A stretch of 64,000 nt of DNA. Source: Mycobacteriaceae bacterium (GTDB lineage Bacteria > Actinomycetota > Actinomycetes > Mycobacteriales > Mycobacteriaceae). Positions 59,304-64,000 of the stretch are shown here, one piece after another (position 1 is the first letter of the stretch; each line of letters starts with the position of its first letter). The position numbers and the translations under genes were made by a program. The notes below the pieces were generated by a model. It was not told the origin of the DNA. It was given only the letters and a program-made list of their open reading frames with translations, and did not search any database. The DNA lies in contig JAFARC010000066.1 of assembly GCA_019245755.1 (NCBI GenBank), forward strand, positions 186,001-250,000, written 5' to 3'.

Positions 59304-60143
59304 ATGTCGTTTCCCGACCAGCACCAGCAGCCCCCCGGCGTTGAGGCCGAGATGTCGCCGACACCCGACAGCGGCGAGTACACCTATCGCGGCAGTGGCC
59401 GGTTGACCGGCAAGAAGGCGGTGGTCACCGGCGCTGACAGCGGCATCGGGCGTGCGGTCGCGATTGCCTTCGCCCGGGAGGGTGCCGATGTGCTGATCGC
59501 CTACCTCGACGAGCACGAGGACGCCAAGGCCGTCGCGCGGCTCGTCGAGGACGCAGGCCGCAAAGCGGTGCTGATGTCCGGTGACCTTTCGGATGCCGAT
59601 CATTGCCGCGCGGTTGTCCAACGGGCGCTCGATGAGTTCGACCGCATCGATGTGCTGGTGAGCAACGCCGCGTTCCAGATGAACCACCAGAGTTTGGATG
59701 AGATCAGCGACGAGGAATGGGACTACACGTTCCGGCTGAACATCGGCGCCTACTTCCGCCTCGCCAAGGCCGCTGTGCCGCATATGCGTCCGGGGTCGTC
59801 GATCATCGCGACGTCGTCGATTAACTCCGACATGCCCTCACCGCAACTCGCGCCGTACGCGGCGACGAAGGCCGCGATCGCCAATTTCTCCGCCAGCCTC
59901 GCCGAGCTTCTCGGGCCGAAGGGAATACGGGTGAACAGTGTGGCACCCGGGCCGATTTGGACTCCGCTGATCCCGTCGACGATGCCGTCGGAGAAGGTCA
60001 CCAACTTCGGCAGCAACACCCCGCTGGGGCGGGCCGGACAACCGGCGGAACTCGCCCCGATCTATGTGTTGCTGGCATCCGATGAAGCCAGCTATGTCTC
60101 CGGGGCCCGGGTGCCAGTCACCGGCGGCCGCCCGATCCTGTGA
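59304..60143 (+). CDS. SDR-family oxidoreductase of the YdaD/YghA general-stress type
   Basis: This 279-residue protein starts at ATG 59304, behind AAAGGAG. A Pro-rich leader (QHQQPPGVEAEMSPTP, then YRGSGRLTGKKA) of the YghA/YhdF type precedes TGADSGIGRAVAIAFARE near residue 43. Then come NAAFQMN in place of NNAG, the catalytic serine in IIATSSINS and YAATKAAIANFS with the Tyr-Lys pair. Relatives are NAD(P)-dependent stress proteins of unknown substrate. The palindrome upstream suggests repression by a MarR-family protein. Confidence 0.87.
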   Translation: MSFPDQHQQPPGVEAEMSPTPDSGEYTYRGSGRLTGKKAVVTGADSGIGRAVAIAFAREGADVLIAYLDEHEDAKAVARLVEDAGRKAVLMSGDLSDADHCRAVVQRALDEFDRIDVLVSNAAFQMNHQSLDEISDEEWDYTFRLNIGAYFRLAKAAVPHMRPGSSIIATSSINSDMPSPQLAPYAATKAAIANFSASLAELLGPKGIRVNSVAPGPIWTPLIPSTMPSEKVTNFGSNTPLGRAGQPAELAPIYVLLASDEASYVSGARVPVTGGRPIL

Positions 60144-60152
60144 CTCACCGCG

Positions 60153-61001
60153 TCAGTCCGCTGTGCGCCGGGCGTAGGCCCGCAATGCTACGGGCGCGAA
60201 GACGGCCGTCAGCAGCAGCGACCAGATGATCGTCGCCAGCACGGGGTGGTGCAGCGGCAGCTGGGCGCTCGGCGGCGCCGCCGGCCCGTTGCCCCACAAT
60301 TCCCGCATCGCCTGAGCCAGCGACGACACCGGGTTCCACTCCGCGATTACCCGCAGCCAGTGCTGCATAGGCTCGGTCGGCGCAAAGGTGTTGGCCAGGA
60401 AAGTGATCGGGAACAGCACCGTGAACATCACGCCGTTGACCGCCTCGACGGTCCGCATCAGGGAGCCGACCAGGATGCCGAACCAAATGATCCCGAAGCC
60501 GAAGACCAGCACCAGCGCGAACGCCAGCATGGCTTCGGCGATGCTGCCGCGGATGCGCCAACCGATGGCAAGCCCGGTCAGCGCCATCACGACGATACCG
60601 ATCGACGAGTGCATCAGGCTCGCGACGCTGCGCCCGATCAGCACCGACGACCGCGCGATCGGCAGTGCCCGGAACCGGTCGATGATTCCCTTTTCGAGAT
60701 CGGACGTGATACCGGATGCGACGACGAACGCCGAGAAGACGATGGTCTGCGCCTGAATGCCGGGCAGCAGGAACTCCCGATACGAGGCGCCCCCGGTGTT
60801 GGTGATTGACGCGCCGAACACGAAGGCGAACAACAGCACGAACATGATGGGCTGTGCGGTCACGTCGCTCAGCATCTCGGGCATGCGCTTCGTGTGGATC
60901 ATGTTGCGCTTGACCATGATCCAGGACTGCTGTGCGATGTTGGTCGGGCGGGTCCGCGGCCGCCTGGCGTGCGTCGGCGGCCTCTGGGCGACGGTCGTCA
61001 T
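60153..61001 (-). CDS. ABC-2 type transporter permease (DrrB-like)
   Basis: This 282-residue membrane protein starts at ATG 61001, overlapping the ATPase stop by four bases. It has six hydrophobic segments and the ABC-2 signature region AEWNPVSSLAQAMRELWGNG in the second half. The ASYREFLLPGIQAQTIVFSA segment matches daunorubicin-resistance DrrB permeases. With the ATPase it should export a lipophilic compound. It converges on the SDR gene nine bases away. Confidence 0.88.
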   Translation of the reverse strand: MTTVAQRPPTHARRPRTRPTNIAQQSWIMVKRNMIHTKRMPEMLSDVTAQPIMFVLLFAFVFGASITNTGGASYREFLLPGIQAQTIVFSAFVVASGITSDLEKGIIDRFRALPIARSSVLIGRSVASLMHSSIGIVVMALTGLAIGWRIRGSIAEAMLAFALVLVFGFGIIWFGILVGSLMRTVEAVNGVMFTVLFPITFLANTFAPTEPMQHWLRVIAEWNPVSSLAQAMRELWGNGPAAPPSAQLPLHHPVLATIIWSLLLTAVFAPVALRAYARRTAD

Positions 61002-62014
61002 GCGCTCGCCTCCTGGTCTGGTCGCGCCGGCCACTTTTCGCCGGTGCGATGGCCGGTCAGCGACAGGAACACGTCGTCCAGGCTGGGCCGGGACAGGCCG
61101 ATGTCATCGACGTCGATGTTGCTGTCCAGAAGCCAGCCGGCAAGCCTGGTCATGTCCGGCAGCCCGTCGGCGGCAGCGGTGAGCTGACGCGTTGCGGCGT
61201 CCACGAAAACCTCGGCTCCGGCCTTGGCCAGCAGCGCTTTCACCGCGGGCAGGTCGTTGGCCGAAGACACGGTCACGACCAACCTCGCGTTGCCCGCCTG
61301 CCGCTTGAGCTGCAACGGCGTCCCCTCGGCGATGATGCGTCCCCGGTCCATCACGATGATGTTGTCGGCCAGCTGGTCGGCCTCCTCGAGGTACTGCGTT
61401 GTCAGCAGCAAGGTGGTGCCGTCCCGGACGAGGCCGCGCAGCACTTCCCACAGGTCGGTGCGGCTGCGCGGATCCAGTCCGGTGGTGGGTTCGTCGAGAA
61501 ACAGCACGGGTGGGCCGGCCAGCAGACTGACTGCCAGGTCCAGTCGGCGGCGCATCCCGCCCGAATACGACTTGACCGGGCGATCGGCGGCGTCGGCGAT
61601 CGCGAACTGGTCGAGCAGCTGTGCGCCCAGCCGATCGAGTTCATTGCGTCTGATCCCGTAGAGTCCGCCGATCATCCGGATGTTCTCCCGGCCGGTGAGC
61701 ATCTCGTCAACGGTCGCGACCTGTCCGGTCAGGCCCACGTTTCGCCGCACCATGTCCGCCTCCCTGCGGACGTCGTACCCGGCGACGCGCGCGGTTCCGC
61801 TGGTCGGCTCGGTCAGCGTCGCCATGATCCGCACGGTGGTGGTTTTGCCCGCCCCGTTCGGCCCGAGCAGCCCCAGCACGGTGCCCTCGGCCACGGTAAA
61901 GCTCACCCCGTCGACGGCGACGTTGTCACCGAATTTCTTGACCAGGTCGAGCGCTTCGATGGCCGGGCGAGAACCAGGCATGACGTCGACGGTATCGGCG
62001 GACACCGACACCAC
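60998..62014 (-). CDS. ABC transporter ATPase (DrrA-like)
   Basis: This 338-residue ATPase starts at GTG 62014; ATG 61981 is an alternative. Walker A is GPNGAGKTT near residue 53, the signature is YSGGMRRRLDLA, Walker B is VLFLDEPTTGLD, and the switch histidine position reads LLLTTQYLEEAD with Gln, as in DrrA-type proteins. A C-terminal regulatory extension of about 90 residues is typical of DrrA. It energises the adjacent permease, and the pair lies next to pks16, so a lipid or drug may be the cargo. Confidence 0.9.
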   Translation of the reverse strand: MVSVSADTVDVMPGSRPAIEALDLVKKFGDNVAVDGVSFTVAEGTVLGLLGPNGAGKTTTVRIMATLTEPTSGTARVAGYDVRREADMVRRNVGLTGQVATVDEMLTGRENIRMIGGLYGIRRNELDRLGAQLLDQFAIADAADRPVKSYSGGMRRRLDLAVSLLAGPPVLFLDEPTTGLDPRSRTDLWEVLRGLVRDGTTLLLTTQYLEEADQLADNIIVMDRGRIIAEGTPLQLKRQAGNARLVVTVSSANDLPAVKALLAKAGAEVFVDAATRQLTAAADGLPDMTRLAGWLLDSNIDVDDIGLSRPSLDDVFLSLTGHRTGEKWPARPDQEASA

Positions 62015-62041
62015 GCCAACCGTTTGTGACCGGTGCGAGGA

Positions 62042-63676
62042 CTAGCTGACCAACGACACCGAATTCGCGCGGCGCAGCTTCCCCGACGGCGTCTTGGGAA
62101 TGGTGCCGGGCCCCAGCACCACGACGTTGCGTGGCCGCACGTCGACCTCGGCGACGACCTCGTGGGCAACCTGGTGCTCGATGCGCCGCACCTCGGCCGA
62201 ATCCTGCCAGTTGTTGGACTCCACCGCGACGGCGAAGGACTCCCGCGAATGCCCGGCGTCCAGCCGCACCGCCACGGCGCAGCCCGGGCGCACGCCGCCC
62301 ACCCGGCTGGCGGCGCGCTCGATGTCGGTGGGATAGATGTTGCGGCCCGCCATGATGATGACGTCCTTGACCCGGCCGCAGACCACGATGTGACCGTTCT
62401 CCATCTGGTAGCCCAGGTCGCCGGTGTCGTACCAGCCGTGCTCGTCCTGCGCGGGTACGAAGCCGGCCATTGTGATGTAACCGGGGGTCAGTGGCTCGCC
62501 GCGCAACTCGATCACGCCCACACCGCGCGGCGGCAGCACGTTGCCGTCGTCGTCGACGACGCGGGCCTCGATGCCCTCCAGCAGCGGACCCAGCGACGCC
62601 AGCCGGCGGGTGTTGCCCTTCGTGGCGGGCACCGCGCGGCGCAGTGCGGCGAGCAGGTCGGCGTCGACCTCGTCGACGACGAGTCCGGCGCCGCACTCTG
62701 AGAACGACACCGCCAACGTGGTCTCGGCCATCCCGTAGGCCGGCAGGATCGCCTCGGGCCGCAGCCCGAACGGCTTGCCGGCGTCGATGAGGTCCTCCAC
62801 GTCGGCAGGTTCGACCGGCTCGGCGCCCGACAGCGCGAACCGCAGCGTCGACAGGTCGAACTGCCCGGGTTTGGCCTGTTTGCGCAGCCGCTTGGCGAAC
62901 AGCGCGTAGGCGAAGTTCGGCGCCGCGGTCATGGTGCCCTGGTATTTGTCGATGAGCTTGGCCCACAGCAACGTGTCACGCAAAAAATCCATCGGGGTGA
63001 CCTTGACCAGTTCGGCGCCGAAGTACATCGGAACGGTCAGGAAGCCGATCATGCCCATATCGTGAAACAGCGGCAGCCAGCTGACCATGACGTCGTTGTC
63101 GACGTCGTAGCGGGCGCCGATGAACATCGCCTCGGCGTTGGAGTACAGGTTGCGATGGGTGATCTGAACCGCCTTGGGCGAACCCGTTGACCCCGAGGTC
63201 AGCTGCATCAGCGCCAGATCGTCCTCGTCGGTGTCGACCGGATCGATGGGGTCGGCGGCCAGCAGCTCCGGCACCGTCACAACCCTGACTCCGCGCTCGG
63301 CAAGCACCGGGATCGCCACCATGAACGGATCGGAGACGATGACCACCCGGGCCTCGATCATGTCGATGACCGTGGTGGTGTCCGTGGCCCAGCTCTGCAA
63401 ATCGGTGCGCGGCGTGGGCTGGTGCAGCATCGTCAGGCTGGCGCCGCGCACCCACACACCCTGCGCGGTCGGGGCGATCTCCACCGGGGCACCGGCCAGC
63501 ACACCGACCGCGTCGCCGCGACCGACACCGGCCCTGGCCAGCCCACCGGCGATCCGGCGCGCCTTCTGATGCACCTCGCCCCAGGTGTGCCGCACCGGCT
63601 CGTAGGGCTCGCCGGTAACCATCCCCGTGGTGGCTGTCAGGGCGTTGCGGAACATCTTCTCGGTGAATCGACTCAC
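62042..63676 (-). CDS. pks16: Acyl-activating enzyme Pks16 (FadD/FAAL-like)
   Basis: This 544-residue adenylate-forming enzyme has [20 protein letters not shown] near residue 165 (P-loop), [14 protein letters not shown] near residue 312, [10 protein letters not shown] with the ATP-ribose aspartate, and [10 protein letters not shown] with the catalytic lysine. It matches M. tuberculosis Pks16 (Rv1013) almost throughout as remembered. Despite the name it is not a polyketide synthase but activates an acyl or aromatic acid to an adenylate or CoA thioester. It starts at ATG behind GGAGGTTG. Confidence 0.94.
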   Translation of the reverse strand: MSRFTEKMFRNALTATTGMVTGEPYEPVRHTWGEVHQKARRIAGGLARAGVGRGDAVGVLAGAPVEIAPTAQGVWVRGASLTMLHQPTPRTDLQSWATDTTTVIDMIEARVVIVSDPFMVAIPVLAERGVRVVTVPELLAADPIDPVDTDEDDLALMQLTSGSTGSPKAVQITHRNLYSNAEAMFIGARYDVDNDVMVSWLPLFHDMGMIGFLTVPMYFGAELVKVTPMDFLRDTLLWAKLIDKYQGTMTAAPNFAYALFAKRLRKQAKPGQFDLSTLRFALSGAEPVEPADVEDLIDAGKPFGLRPEAILPAYGMAETTLAVSFSECGAGLVVDEVDADLLAALRRAVPATKGNTRRLASLGPLLEGIEARVVDDDGNVLPPRGVGVIELRGEPLTPGYITMAGFVPAQDEHGWYDTGDLGYQMENGHIVVCGRVKDVIIMAGRNIYPTDIERAASRVGGVRPGCAVAVRLDAGHSRESFAVAVESNNWQDSAEVRRIEHQVAHEVVAEVDVRPRNVVVLGPGTIPKTPSGKLRRANSVSLVS

Positions 63677-63886
63677 GACAACCTCCTGGGTGTCCGGAGC
63701 CGCGCCTGCAGCGACGTTACCCGCAGCACAAACGCCCCGAATCTGATGTTCCGCCTGCTAGAAGGTGCTTTACAGGAGGCGCGCGCGCACAATTGGGCAC
63801 CGGTTGTATTGCGAATCGGTGTTGACCCGGGCAACTTCGCGCGGCGTGCCCACACGCAGGCTCCAGTGGTGTCTTTGCGGTACGAC

Positions 63887-63917
63887 TGTCGCCCACCACT
63901 TGTTCGGGTGGGCGACA
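63887..63917. other. 11-base-pair hairpin in an intergenic region
   Basis: TGTCGCCCACC and GGTGGGCGACA pair perfectly around a 9-base loop (ACTTGTTCG). It has no T-run directly after it. It may be a terminator for a gene beyond the window, a small-RNA end, or an operator. Confidence 0.5.
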
Positions 63918-63977
63918 ACGGGTGCATGATCTGACCGCTGGTGGACACCGCGAGTGATCTTAAACTCCTCTTAGGAA

Positions 63978-64000
63978 GGGCACAAATCTAGCCCGTTTTT
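63978..64000 (+). terminator. Weak hairpin followed by a T-run
   Basis: GGGC and GCCC (63978-63981, 63991-63994) are followed by GTTTTT at the window edge. The stem is only four pairs, so the call is weak; the continuation is outside the window. Confidence 0.25.

Larger units (their letters stand above)
63677..64000. other. Intergenic region at the right edge
   Basis: No gene of credible coding character was found in these 324 bases upstream of pks16. The region holds a strong hairpin and a weaker hairpin with a T-run, both listed separately. A short minus-strand frame at 63673-63948 has no recognisable domain. Confidence 0.4.

Overview
The window is high-GC actinobacterial chromosome from the genus Mycobacterium in the broad sense (Mycobacterium/Mycolicibacterium). 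Supporting signs are the lipoproteins LpqT, LpqU and LpqV, EchA8, the TcrX/TcrY pair, FadD and Pks16-type acyl-activating enzymes, an F420-dependent nitroreductase and frequent GTG starts. Two blocks match the remembered M. tuberculosis order: the left block resembles Rv1056-Rv1070 and the right block (about 41.6-63.7 kb) resembles Rv1013-Rv1026. Both run in opposite orientation to the tuberculosis numbering. The species cannot be named from sequence reading alone.

Layout: 0-7.4 kb holds the end of echA8, a membrane alpha/beta-hydrolase, rhodanese, a cysteine-dioxygenase-like protein, LpqV, two patatin-like lipases, a DUF4383 membrane protein and a hydrolase. 7.9-16.1 kb is a complete, tightly overlapped kdp operon: a 27-residue membrane peptide, then kdpF, A, B, C, D and E. 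KdpC carries a large cysteine-containing insertion. 16.1-20.6 kb has tandem fadD paralogues and an Rv1057-like beta-propeller. 21.1-30.6 kb has an EthD-like gene, a CsbD-like stress protein, tcrXY, a two-gene membrane glycosyltransferase operon and several small exported or membrane proteins. A near-identical 18-bp motif lies upstream of both tcrX and the glycosyltransferase operon, and a partial copy precedes the next gene.

30.7-39.8 kb is mobile DNA. A genomic island of about 8.5 kb is bounded by 43-bp direct repeats made from the 3' part of a tRNA-Leu(UAA) gene. It carries a tyrosine integrase with a frameshift, an excisionase, an IS256-family insertion sequence plus a decayed relative, and scattered serine-resolvase pieces. 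Its cargo is two TetR regulators, a ferritin-like diiron protein, a cytochrome P450 and an F420-type nitroreductase. A second, older integrase remnant lies just outside the island, so this tRNA appears to be a repeated insertion site.

39.9-63.7 kb is conserved housekeeping DNA: a glutamine-amidotransferase-type protein, an acid-phosphatase-type HAD protein, ppx, a DUF501 protein, an FtsB-like protein, eno, lpqU, an MFS transporter, mazG, mfd, a TetR regulator, tRNA-Gln, glmU, prs, an ArsC-like protein, lpqT, an SDR, rplY, pth, a second SDR, a DrrAB-like ABC exporter and pks16. No CRISPR array or rRNA gene was seen.
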